A DNA stretch of 64,000 nucleotides from Manihot esculenta (Eukaryota; Streptophyta; Magnoliopsida; Malpighiales; Euphorbiaceae): NCBI RefSeq assembly GCF_001659605.2, contig NC_035177.2, forward strand, positions 34,178,136 to 34,242,135, read 5' to 3'. This document shows, piece after piece, positions 32,022 through 42,278 of the stretch. A model generated the notes under the pieces. It was not told where the DNA came from. It ran no database searches and worked only from the letters and a program-made list of their open reading frames with translations. The position numbers and the translations under genes are program-made. Each line of letters begins with the position of its first letter. Within the stretch, counting starts at the first letter, position 1.

Positions 32022-34019
32022 TTCTTCCCCCCTTTAAGACCATTCGTCCTCGAATGTTCACACAACAAACAAACATGCAAACAAGCAATTAAGGAAAGCC
32101 TAACACCTTCCTCAGAGAAGAGACAGATATTACTGGAGTAAACACTCCCGGGTCATATACAATCATTACCTGACTCTTAACTGCTTAATCTGTGTCCACA
32201 CTCTACACTGACTGTTTATCACTTCTGCCAGTACACAACTGACTTGATTCTTTCATCTGACTACTGACGTTCCTTTCTTTTTGGCTCTTCTCAGCTTTAT
32301 TCACACTACTCTGGTTACACTAATCTTTGCTTTTCTTTACTCGACCCGGTCAGAGGAGCAATAACTCTAAGAAACTGCTAGATGCCTTACCTATAGCTTC
32401 CACTCTCTACTTACTTTAGCAATCGTATTGTGACACATCACGATCTACACAGACATGCCCCGAAATCGAACTCATATTACAGAACTTGGCCTCTATGCCG
32501 TGTTCTCTTAAAATCTACAACACTCAGTAGATAATGGGCATGCTTCTCTGTTTTTTTTTTTTCTGAACTATTCTACGCTTTTACTGCGCACTCTGATCCT
32601 TGCCCGCCTTTCTTCTTCTTTACTATACTGGCTTCTTCTCTTTTGATCCCTTCCTACTATCCTGGATTAACTCTAGCTCTCAACAGCTAGCACCCAGATT
32701 TCAGATCTAGCTTGGAAACCACTGGCTCCTGCCAGAAGTCTGAAGTAATACCTGTTTCTATAGGATAAACTGATAAGCGACTTCTGACTGAGAGCAGTTA
32801 ACATCTCATCTGCCTCATTCAGTAGATACTGTTTTGTATACTCAGAGTCGCTGAGCAGTTTTATCTCTAACCTCTGTTTCAGACTCTTCACTATAAACTC
32901 CTTTGATCGATAAAGATCGCATCTCTACTCAATTGCTAAACTGACTTTTCTCTAACTTTCGACATATAGTTCCCAACTCTCAGATCTATTATGGAAAACA
33001 ACCAGTTTCTACTAGCTGTTCCTATAGATCATCCATTTTGTATGGGAACATCTGTACTTGGTAGTGATTTTGTTCAACTGCTCACAGTTGTTACAAAATC
33101 TCAAGGTTTCATCTTTCGTTTCTCACAACGACACTGGAACATTCCAGGGTGAGATACTAGGTCGGATCCAACCTTTATCTACCAAGCTTCTCTATACTAT
33201 TCTGACTATTCTCTTTCTGCAGGTGCCATCCTGTAGGGTAGAAGGAAAGAAATGGTTCCGCGTCCAGACACCACTCCTATTCCAAACTCAAACTCCCTGA
33301 TAGATGGTAAACCTGACAGCTCGTCTGGGAAAAACATCTAGAACTCACTAGTTACAGGCATTGAGGCTGATTCCCTGATCTGACTACTAAACTCGCTCAC
33401 ATGGCTTTTACTATCTCTCTCACTCTACTGGTGCCATCCTGCAGCGAAGACTAGGAATGGTTCTGGGTCTAGACACCATTCCTATATCCCATCCTATTCT
33501 CTTAGCAGGTGGTACACCTAACGACTTGTATCTAAACCTTTTCTCTGACTGCGGGCACTAAAACTGGTTCCCCTCTTGATCTGACTAACTGCTATGCTCT
33601 CTGACACAAGCAAGAAACCTCTGATAACCTCTCCGAAACAGTTTAAGAGCCGATAGGGCTGATATCAAATTCCAGGCATCTCTACACTGTCTCCTCAACA
33701 AACTACTTGTGATCCATCCTAATCTCTAAGCCTGACTACTCTGTCTCTGCTATCTAAGGCAGTACTATGAGTAGCTAGCCCATCCACCCCTAGAATGACA
33801 TCAAACAATCACTCTAGAACCACTAGGTCAGCTGGAAGGCATCTACTCATAACTCGCACTGAACTCAACTGGCAGACTGACTTTGCCACTGATGGATCAC
33901 ACTTGAGTCTATTGACCCAAAGAGGACATTCTAATCCCAGAAGCTATCAAACCCTTACTTTCTATGGCTCTTAAAGCCCTAAGGAAAGCAAAACATCAGA
34001 GTCTCTAATAGCAGACACA
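32022..34019 (-). pseudogene. Decayed pol of E, with a duplicated PR/RT segment
   Basis: No long frame, but ordered pol relics are readable on the minus strand: protease region (about 33780-33920), protease-RT linker and RT start (33428-33720), a second divergent copy of that same segment (33216-33427), RT fingers (the LVDKG.IRPS.SPW and LRFC...QLNK.TTK region, 33040-33195), the end of RNase H (LLSDSEY and ADEMLTALSQK, near 32780-32870), and chromodomain/PPT remnants (32022-32160). RT palm (the FIDD region) and most of integrase are unrecognisable. Low-complexity CT-rich text accounts for 32540-32640. Confidence 0.65.
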
Positions 34020-35414
34020 TCAAAACATATGGAAGTGAAAAGTACCTGTCACTGCCATGTCCGATGTGTGAGCCTCCTGCTGATTCAAAGCGAAGATCCA
34101 TGCTGGTACTGATGGACCTTCACCTAGGGAACCTATGGAAGAAGGAGTGATCTCGCTCCCTCTGCCTCTGCCCAGCGCCATGGCTAGAGCTCCTGGCTGA
34201 GCCACTCTGTCTGAGGCTGTTTGCTGGGACTGTGTTATCAAAGTCGCGGTGGAACACTCACGTGCTATGTGCCCCTCCCGTTCGCACCTGAAACATGCTG
34301 TTGTCCCTACTAGACAGACTCCCTTGTGCCTCCTACCACACCTCATACATCTAGAGCTATCCCAACCAGAACTCGAGCCATCATTAAAACCCATGCTAGA
34401 TTTGACCCTCTTCCAGAACTCTCTTTTCTTTGACCCTTTCAGGCCTCTAACTTTTTTTTTACTCTTTGTGGCAGCTTCGCCCAGAGGGAAAAGATCAATA
34501 TTCTCTGGGTATTTCTCTACACTCCTATTTTCTGTCTGCCTTAGCTGCTCAAATTCACTCTCCTTACACTCCCTTGAGCTATCTGGAAAAACCCATCCGA
34601 CAAACTCTGTAGCAAACTGCTCCCAGGATAAGCTTTCTACCCTCGGGTCCACATACTGGTTGAACCATTCCCTTGCCTTCTTACCTTTCAATGTAACCCC
34701 TGCCATCTGAATGGCTCTACTCTCACTAGCTCCCAACTCATCAGTTATCATCTTGACCGTTCTGAGATACTCAAAAGGGTCATCACCAGTCTCAAACTTG
34801 GGAACATCCAACCTCAAATAGTCTGTCATCTGCACCTTACTTCCTCCAGGTGAACTAGGCTTAGGTGTTTGGACAACTGGGGCTACTGGTTCTACTGGTG
34901 GTGGAGGAGGTACAACATGCCCTGGGTTAAGGGTTGCTGAACTTGGATAACCAAAGAAGGGTGGAAACATGGTATATTGTGGATATGGCGGTGGATATGG
35001 CAGATAAAAGGAAGGATAAGGCATAAAGGTGGGATATGGGTTATACCTAGGGAAACCCGCTGTACCACCCATCGGATACCCTGACCCCCACGGGTAGGGC
35101 GGATACTGAGGTGGAACAAATCTCGAGGCCTGAGTGCCTCCTTGGGACTCACCCATATCTGCTCCTAACATACTCATGCCCAAGCTACCTTCTCTGCTCT
35201 GCTCATCCTCCTCTACTTCCCTCATATCCCCTGACATACCACTCTGAACGACTCCCCTTCTACTCTCATCAACAGACCTTCTAGGGTCCCTTGATGTACC
35301 TTCTCTGCTTAATCTATCTGACGTTGCCCTTTGCAAAACAGGGAGATGGGCATCCATGTCCTCATTCTCCGGTGGAGCTCCAGTCAATCTAGCAGATCCA
35401 CGAGTTCCTCTCAT
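34020..35414 (-). CDS. Chromovirus gag of E (uninterrupted)
   Basis: 464 codons from ATG at 35414 (MRGTRGSARL), 7 bases after the acceptor-like site CTTTTCAG (RC of 35422-35429); an upstream in-frame ATG at 35504 would lie before that site. Domains: charged N-terminus, Pro/Tyr-rich middle (~residues 120-200), the gag core (MTDYLRLDVPKFETG..PFEYL to AREWFNQY and FATEF, ~215-320), a basic segment, then CMRCGRRHKGVC and a CCHC knuckle CFRCEREGHIAREC. Relative to element C the core is shortened after FEQLRQTE by about 70 residues. The frame ends TGTFHFHMF at the start of protease, the same tail as H. Capsid/nucleocapsid role is inferred from family; the shortened core may impair assembly. Confidence 0.82.
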   Translation of the reverse strand: MRGTRGSARLTGAPPENEDMDAHLPVLQRATSDRLSREGTSRDPRRSVDESRRGVVQSGMSGDMREVEEDEQSREGSLGMSMLGADMGESQGGTQASRFVPPQYPPYPWGSGYPMGGTAGFPRYNPYPTFMPYPSFYLPYPPPYPQYTMFPPFFGYPSSATLNPGHVVPPPPPVEPVAPVVQTPKPSSPGGSKVQMTDYLRLDVPKFETGDDPFEYLRTVKMITDELGASESRAIQMAGVTLKGKKAREWFNQYVDPRVESLSWEQFATEFVGWVFPDSSRECKESEFEQLRQTENRSVEKYPENIDLFPLGEAATKSKKKVRGLKGSKKREFWKRVKSSMGFNDGSSSGWDSSRCMRCGRRHKGVCLVGTTACFRCEREGHIARECSTATLITQSQQTASDRVAQPGALAMALGRGRGSEITPSSIGSLGEGPSVPAWIFALNQQEAHTSDMAVTGTFHFHMF

Positions 35415-35692
35415 CCTGCCTCTGAAAAGCACAACATCACACAAAACATCAAATGATCCATGTGAGGGCACATGAATCCACAGCACATATATATCACATA
35501 TCAAGAATGCACATGTATCTCGTCATAGCATTTCACATCATCATGCAAGACAGGACTCCACATCCTATCCTAGTGGACATGATTTTACTTATTGTGCTTA
35601 CCCTCCTACACAAGACAATACCTCTTTTCGATGTGGGATATCTCTAGTCCTTGAGCAAAGATGCTCAACACATCGTACTCTTGAGGCCCTAT

Positions 35693-35704
35693 GCTCTGAT
35701 ACCA
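35693..35704 (-). other. Initiator tRNA-Met primer-binding site of E
   Basis: Minus strand TGGTATCAGAGC, an exact match to the initiator tRNA-Met-complementary site, 3 bases from the LTR edge at 35708. Confidence 0.9.
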
Positions 35705-35707
35705 ATC

Positions 35708-36685
35708 TGTAACAGCCCGGAAACCGGTACCCCTCTGTAACTATCCGAACCATCACTGGCACTAGGATCCTGATCGGCGTAAGGCCTTCGGGACCCGTAG
35801 CAAGCCGACTATACTCTCTGCGTACTTGATAAATCCCATACATGATAAAAAATACTCAACAATCCTGTAAAACTTTTCAGGCTTAACTACTGCTACTTAG
35901 ATATGCAAATCTAAAATGGCCCTCAGGGCCTATACTAGTGACTACTATCTGCTGTGGGTTAAGGGATTGAAACCCTTTTAATCTGTAACACAATCCACTG
36001 GTATCTCATCAAAGCCATACATTAAGCCTGATACACACATTTCTCATCAAGAAACGTAAAACAGGATTCATGTACAAGGGATTAATCATATATCACACTA
36101 AAGCAAAGACATTAGGGAAAGCACAAGTCTATCCAGTATATGACAGTACATATCTATACATTACATTACAACTAATCTTTTATTTACATCATGCCCACTA
36201 CGCTATTACAAACATACATTCATGCATATCTTTCTTTATTCTTGTTGACTCTGACTTCCCATAGCTATCTTGCAACCTGCAAAACTGGGGTTAAGGGAGT
36301 GGGATGAGCTCTATAGCCCAGTGAGTAGGAACAATAAAACAATTGATTCATTACATGCTCTCATGGAATGCATCACATCACAAACATAGCATCTCACGGA
36401 TGAACTTGTCACCAATAGCCCTCTACTACATGTCATAACATGTCCCACTGTGCCAAGGAGACTAGGTCATCACCTGGACTTCTCTTATCTGTCTCATATC
36501 ATAACATGTCCCACTGTGCCAAGGAGACTAGGTCATCACCTGGACTTCTCTGATCTCTGATCTGACAGGCTGTCTGTCTAACTCATAGTACCAGGAGTGA
36601 CCTGGACTATCCAGGAGCGACCTGGTATGGCTATCTCATGCCATATCTCATCTAATCTCATAGTATCTCTGACTATATCAAGGGC
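35708..36685 (-). repeat. 5' LTR of E, part 1
   Basis: Starts TGTAACAGCCCGG and runs to the insertion point of solo LTR A''. It includes two copies of the ~60-bp GGAGACTAGGTCATCACCTGG block. Confidence 0.92.
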
Positions 36686-38719
36686 TGACTCGCGGTTGTC
36701 GAAGCCGGTCAAAAATAACCTTTCTGGTTATCAACAATTTACAACTGCAGATAGTGGTGAAAGGATCGAATCCACAGTGAATTGAAGACTTACCTATTTT
36801 CCTTATCAAGACCAATAAAATAAACTGAAAAAAAAAAACTGCAAAGAAGAAAACTGAAAATGAGATAAACTGAAACGAGATAAAACTGAAACGAGATAAA
36901 ACTGAAATAAGATAAAACTGAAACGAGATAAAACTGAAAACGAGATAAACTGAAACGAGATAAAATTGAAATGAGATAAAACTGAAAGGAGATAAAACTG
37001 AAAACGAGATAAATTGAAACGAGATAAAACTAAAATGAGATAAAACTGAAAGAGAAATAAACGGAAAGCAAAATAAACTAAAACGAGATAAAACTGAAAC
37101 TAACTAAACTGTAAGTAAAATGGGGGGTTTTGAGATGGATTTAATTAATCTAAAACTGAAAGCAATAAAAATAAGGCAAATAATAAAAATAAAGAGAAAT
37201 AAACAATAAGAAAGATCTAGTTGAAGAATTGGATCCACTTTAGTTGTTGGGATTGATCATTGACACTTAGTTTCCTTTGGGTTGATTCAATAGATTAGTT
37301 ATGGAGATGGAAGACGCTTCTCACCACCATTATCTCTCCTTATTATTAAACCAATTAGGGAACGTCCTCTAATTAATTACTAATTAACAAATTGCCAAGG
37401 AACGTCCTTGGGCCTCAGGCATCAAAACAATTGTCAATTGCATTAAGAAATAGAGAGATCCAATCCTAGCTACCCAAACGTATGGAGATAACGCTAGATC
37501 ATACAATTTCCTTGGGTTTTATCCCAAGTGTTCTTATGTAAGAATAATCTAAGCAATTACGGACTTAAATTATCCAAGCTAACATATTATTACTTTGCAA
37601 TCAAGAATCAACGTAGATCTAAACAACAAAGCAATATTGAAATCAAGCTTGAAATTGCATAAATATTGAACAACCAAAAGTTAAACAATGTTTGATCAAG
37701 TCTCCCAATCCATAAAACAACCAAAGTATCACCTAATCTTCAACTAGAATAAAAGATTTCAGCCTCTCATGGCTGAAATAAAACTAAAAATAAAATAAAA
37801 GAAGAAAGGTAGAAGAAGAGATGTGAATTTCGTAGGTGTCTCCCAAGGGGAGCTTAAGGGACATGTAGAGGCTCCTTATGTGGCTTTTTATAGTTGAAAA
37901 GTGTTGCCCTAGGTCATACTTACTGTCCAAGAGGTATTTTCTGCCCAAGATGTGTCTGAAAAGGAAAGAATCGCGCTTTTCGGCTTCAGAAGGAAGGCTG
38001 CGCGAAAATGCACTGCGGATGGAAGTTGGTGCGCGCGGTTTGGTCTCAGAAAGGGAAGGAGGCGCAGATTATGCTTCCTAAATAAGTTTAGATGCTGATC
38101 TTACTTCCTAATTAGTGTAGAGGCTGCCCAAGATGCTGCCTATGTGCAACTTGCTGCCCAAGTTGTTGCAGAAAAGGAAGGTGGCGCGCAGATGGCTTTC
38201 AGAAGAGGAAAGCGCGCAGATTGTTTCTGAATAGGAAGGATGCACGAATTTTGATCTTCAAAGGGGAAGATATGCTGTCCATACATTCCTTTTTAGGTGG
38301 AGCCTCTTTTGAAATTTGAATGTTGAACGCAGAAGAGGAAGAGCATCTCTTTGAGATCTTGCTGCCTAAATAGGAAGATATGACTGCTGCAGTGTGTGCA
38401 CATCTTTGAACAAGGAAAGAAAGATCTGCGATTTGAATTTCAAATAATCTTCTGACTGAGCTTTCCTTGTTTGCTTTTGCTTCTGCACTTTCCTCATTTA
38501 AAAACTTTCCTTTTCTGAAAACTTTCCTTATTTGGAAACTTTCCCTTTTCGGCACTTTCCATATATGGCACTTTTTAGCTGTTTTAAGAGCATTTTCTCC
38601 AGATTGTCTCTTTACATCTAATATCTGCAAAACATAATTAAAACCACAAAATTAAGCAGAAAAAATGTAAATAAACATCAAGAACATAATGATAAAATGG
38701 ACTAAAATATGCTCTATCA
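36686..38719 (-). repeat. Athila-type solo LTR A'' inside the LTR of E
   Basis: 2034 bp, minus orientation, perfect target duplication AGGGC (36681-36685, 38720-38724). Its termini match other Athila-type LTRs. It carries a conserved hairpin (TTTCAGCC/GGCTGAAA on the minus strand, near 37757-37778), a 16-17-bp minisatellite (36851-37110), and a U3 cassette (37860-38580) unrelated to those of A or D, rich in GGAAAG(T) and GCGCGC words. Confidence 0.95.
36851..37110 (-). repeat. Minisatellite, unit ~16-17 bp, in LTR A''
   Basis: About 14-16 imperfect copies of AAACGAGATAAAACTG. The same unit occurs only two to four times at the equivalent place in the LTRs of A and A'. It lies in the 3' part of the LTR, close to the PBS end. 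Confidence 0.85.
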
Positions 38720-38724
38720 AGGGC

Positions 38725-39552
38725 TAAGGATCATCCAACATTCATCCATACACATATCATCTTATGCAATGCATCATATTCGTGGATTCTAATGCAACAC
38801 AACCTAATACATAACATGGCATTTTATGATGCATGGATCATGCTAGAAGCGTGTCATTTTGTCAAGTAAAATATTAAGTTTAGTTCCACTCACCTGTAGC
38901 CAATGCTTGGCTAACTCTGGGCTACCTCTAACTCTGAAGCAGCTACTACTGCTAAACACTTCGGTTCCTCGGGTCCAATCCTACAATGGAGGACGCAAAT
39001 GAGGCACTAAACATACTCTATGCAATTGATAAATAACTCCCCACTAGAACACCTCAAAATATGCATGCAAAACAAGTAAAGGAAGGTTGGACAGGGCACC
39101 TTCGGCGGCCGAATGTCTCCTCTAGAGACGAAAGTCGGGCATGGAAGACCATGAAAACAATCCAAGGAGATCAAGAACTCACCTAGGCCAGAAAGAGAGA
39201 AGAATCCTCCTCCTTTTTTCTAGACTTGGTGCCCTTTATAGATGAACAACCGCCTCAGCTTCGGCAGCCGAATCGCATGCAAAACCATGCAACGTTCGGC
39301 GGCCGAACTCAGACTTTCGGGGGCCGAATCTCGGGCAGTTTCGGCGGCCGAACTTTACCTTCGGCGGCCGAACATGGCAAAATGCCTCCTTGGCCTTTTC
39401 TCTTCAAAACTCAATCCATTTCCATTCTAACCCTTTAAAACACTCGAAAACAATTTAGAAAACCTTTCTCGTACCCTTCTAGAAACCTCTGACATCCTCG
39501 CATTCCACTGGACGGTAGGAATTCCGATGTCTGAATCTAGCTGGGTATTACA
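38725..39552 (-). repeat. 5' LTR of E, part 2
   Basis: Continues the LTR after A''. About 470 bp present in the other LTR (from about 31160) are missing at 39141, between two ATG trinucleotides. It includes the motif pair 39340/39360. Confidence 0.92.
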
Positions 39553-40234
39553 ATTGCAAAGTTAATTGATTGTTGAATTAGGATATTTGTTAGTCCGTAA
39601 TTGCTGGAAATATTCTGTCCATAGAACACTTGGTGTAAAAACCAAGAAATTGTATGATCTAGCAACATCTCATGCGTTTGAGTAGCTAGGGTTTGGATCT
39701 TTCTTGTTCTTCATGCAATTGGCAATTGTTTTGATGCCTTTGGCCTAAGGACGTTCCTTGGCAATTTGTTGATTAGTAATTGGTTAGAGGATGTTCCCTA
39801 ATCAGTTTGTTCATAAGGAAAGACATGGTGGTGAGAAGCGTCTTCAACCCCCATAACCAACCTATTGATTCAATCAAGATAACCATATTTCAATGATCAA
39901 TCCAAACAACCAAGGTGGATCCATATCTTCAACTAGACTTTTCTCATATTGAATTCTTGTTTTATTTTGATTACTTACTATTTTATTTGCTTTCAATAGT
40001 TGTTAATCAAATCAATCTCAAAACCCCCCTTTTTACTTTATTGCACTTTGCCTTTGTTCTATTTTCAATCACTTGCTTCCAACTGTGCTTTCAATTAGTT
40101 TTCTTGGTCTTGATTGAGAAAAATAAATAGGTAATCAATTCTCTGTGGATTTGATCCTTCACCACTATCTGCAGTTGTAAATTCTTGATAACCAAGAAGG
40201 TTATTTTTGACTAGCTTCGACAACCGCACTGTCA
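39553..40234 (+). repeat. 3' LTR of D, part 2
   Basis: Matches 13836-14517 of the 5' LTR and ends CACTGTCA, followed by target duplication GTACT (40235-40239). The intact TCA terminus here shows that the 5' LTR's AA end is a later mutation. Confidence 0.93.
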
Positions 40235-40239
40235 GTACT

Positions 40240-40666
40240 GTATCTTACATTCATAGTCACTAAGCAGTTCTACCCACCTCCTCTGCCTCAAATTCAACTC
40301 TCTCTGACTCAAGATGTGCTGCAGGCTCTTATGATCTGTGAAGATCTCACATTTAACCCCATAAAGGTAATGCCTCCACATCTTGAGTGCAAAGATAACA
40401 GCTTCCATCTCTAGGTCATGTGTAGGATAGTTCAACTCATGCTTCTTCAGCTGCCTAGAAGCATAAGCAATCACTCTGTCATTCTGCATCAGCACACAAC
40501 CCAGTCCCACTCGGGACACATCACAAAACACTGTGAAGTCTTCATTACTGGTAGGCAGAGCTAACACCGGTGCTGAAGTCAACCTTTTCTTTAGCTCTTC
40601 AAAACACTCTTCACACTGGTCAGACCATACAAACTTCTAGTTTTTCCTGGTCAATCTGGTCATAGG
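40240..40666 (-). pseudogene. Chromovirus B RNase H fragment
   Basis: Minus-strand RNase [29 protein letters not shown], the [18 protein letters not shown] region and IFTDHKSLQ, ending DYECKIQY at the D insertion and continuing at 12873. The upstream edge retains the RT/RNase H junction ([16 protein letters not shown]) with TAG near 40637, where element C has CAG. Everything upstream of B (rest of RT, protease, gag) is cut off at 40667 by LTR J. Confidence 0.9.
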
Positions 40667-41194
40667 TGTAATACTCGGCAAGACTCCGGTATCGAAATTC
40701 CTACCGTCCGGTGGAATCTCGGATGTCGGAGACCTCTAGAAGGGTAAAAACCATCTTTTCATAAAATGTTTTAATGTATTTTATGGTTTTAAGCAAGAAA
40801 GAAAATGAGTTTTTGCATGAAATTAACCTTGGAGGAAGACCCAGGTTCGGCCGCCGAACCTCAAGTTCGACAGCCGAACATACATGCGCTTCGGGAGAGC
40901 TTTAGGCCCCCGAAGGCATAAGAGGGAAATCCAGGTTCGGTCGCTGAACTTCATGTTCGGCCGCCGAACATGGCATGCATGCGGAGGCACGTTAGGCCCC
41001 CGAAAGTGGCCTGGCCAGCCACCTATAAAGGGGTCCCTTGTCCGAAACTGGCGAGCTTTTCTCCCCATTTTCGGCCAAGGTGAGTTCTCCGCCGTCCCTT
41101 GTCGATTTTGAGTTTCTTCCTTCGAGTTTTCATGATTTCTTATGAGTTTTAACTTGGTTTTTGAAGATTTCGAGCTTAGATCGAAGTTGTTTCT
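40667..41194 (+). repeat. Truncated chromovirus LTR J
   Basis: Starts TGTAATACTCGGC and matches the first ~530 bp of LTR C: motif pair 40846/40866, TATAAAGG near 41024, and the AAGGTGAGT site. It stops within the leader region near 41180-41195, where Athila-type sequence of element I begins. No target duplication can be assigned. Confidence 0.8.
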
Positions 41195-41199
41195 CTTGA

Positions 41200-42273
41200 T
41201 CAGCAGATTGGGGAAGGGGGATCCAAGGGAACCTCGTCCACAAGGTGAACAGTAAATCCTTCGTAGAATTACTTCAAACGATGCCCATTGACTTTGAAAA
41301 CTTTGTTTGTTTGTGGACTGCGTATGTCCACAACCCCATGTGGGTAGACATGCTCAACCAAAAATGGCCCAATCCACCTGGACCGAAGCTTCCCAGGAAA
41401 TAATTTGAACCGTGAATCAAAAAGCAAGACCTTATCACCGACCTGAAATTGTTTTCTGGAGATGTGTTTGTCATGGAAGGCTTTAGTCTTGGCTTTATAA
41501 TCCCATGAAGCTTCATATGCATCACGCCGAATTTCTTTTAGCTCTTGAAGTTGCAATTTTCTGTGGGCTCCAGCCTCTTTTTCATCAAGATTACACCTTT
41601 TGAAAACCCAATAAGCTTTGTGTTCAAGTTCTACGGGCAGATGGCAAGCTTTCCCATAAATAAGCCTATATGGGGACATTCCAATTGGTGTTTTGTAAGT
41701 TGTTCTATATGCCCACAAGGCATCATTGAGGCGCACACTCCAATCCTTGCAATTTGGGCAAACTGTCTTCTCGAGGATAGACTTGATCTCCCTGTTTGAG
41801 ACTTCGGCCAGCCCATTTGTTTGAGGGTGATAAGCAGTAGAAGTTCTTCGGACAACCTGGTGCTTTTTAAGGAGAGTCTCCACCACCTTGTTGCAGAAAT
41901 GAGTGCCTCGGTCACTGATTATTGCTTTGGGCAAACCGAATCTGGAAAATATGTGGGATTTCACAAAGTCAACAACCACTTTTGCATCATCAGCTCTTGT
42001 TGCTTTGGCCTCTATCCATTTGGACACATAGTCCACTGCCAGCAGTATGTAGGTGTTGCCAAAGGAATATGGGAATGGTCCCATGAAGTCAATGCCCCAA
42101 ATGTCAAAGATTTCACATACCATGATGGGTGCTTGTGGCATTTCACTTCTGCTACTGAGGTTTCCTGTTTGTTGGCATCTTGCACATGACCTACAAAATA
42201 GATAAGCATCTCGAAATATGTTAGGCCAATATAACCCACATTCAAGGATCTTCAGGGCTGTCTTGCATGGACC
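41200..42273 (-). pseudogene. Element I integrase, core and C-terminus
   Basis: Starts within the zinc domain after the H insertion ([22 protein letters not shown]). It continues through the catalytic core [20 protein letters not shown] and [17 protein letters not shown], then [16 protein letters not shown], and the C-terminal DNA-binding part ([21 protein letters not shown]). TAA at 41269-41271 follows GHRLK, where a CAA would restore similarity to element D. The reading continues to TGA at 41200-41202. All three catalytic acidic residues appear present. Confidence 0.9.
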
Positions 42274-42278
42274 AAAAT

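Larger units (their letters stand above)
30431..39552 (-). mobile_element. Chromovirus derivative E (gag plus decayed pol)
   Basis: Minus orientation inside the 3' LTR of D. Right boundary TGTAATACCC (RC, ends 39552) is followed by ATTGC of D. The left boundary is lost: a deletion of about 1.05 kb took 679 bp of E's LTR and 375 bp of D's LTR. Parts: truncated 3' LTR 30431-32021, decayed pol, gag ORF, initiator tRNA-Met PBS, and 5' LTR in two pieces split by solo LTR A''. Confidence 0.9.
12874..40234 (+). mobile_element. Athila-type element D (gag-PR-IN, RT missing), hosting nested insertions
   Basis: Bounded by perfect target duplications GTACT (12869-12873 and 40235-40239) within the RNase H/IN linker of B. 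Own parts: 5' LTR 12874-14517, PBS, gag, protease, spacer, integrase (split by a solo LTR), 3' non-coding region (split by F), PPT and a 3' LTR in two pieces (29880-30430 and 39553-40234) separated by E and a deletion. Removing insertions gives an element of roughly 9.5 kb. RT and RNase H are absent, so it was non-autonomous when it inserted or lost them later. Confidence 0.92.

Noticed and set aside
32520..32560. Poly-T run as a possible processed-pseudogene or SINE tail
   Set aside because: It lies within decayed pol of E, with no target duplication or RNA-derived body; similarly the poly-T at 2230-2255 lies within the A' leader.
34249..34710. Plus-strand 153-codon frame opposite the gag of E (and 47646-48107 opposite the gag of H)
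   Set aside because: Antisense shadow of gag; its conservation between E and H follows from gag conservation.
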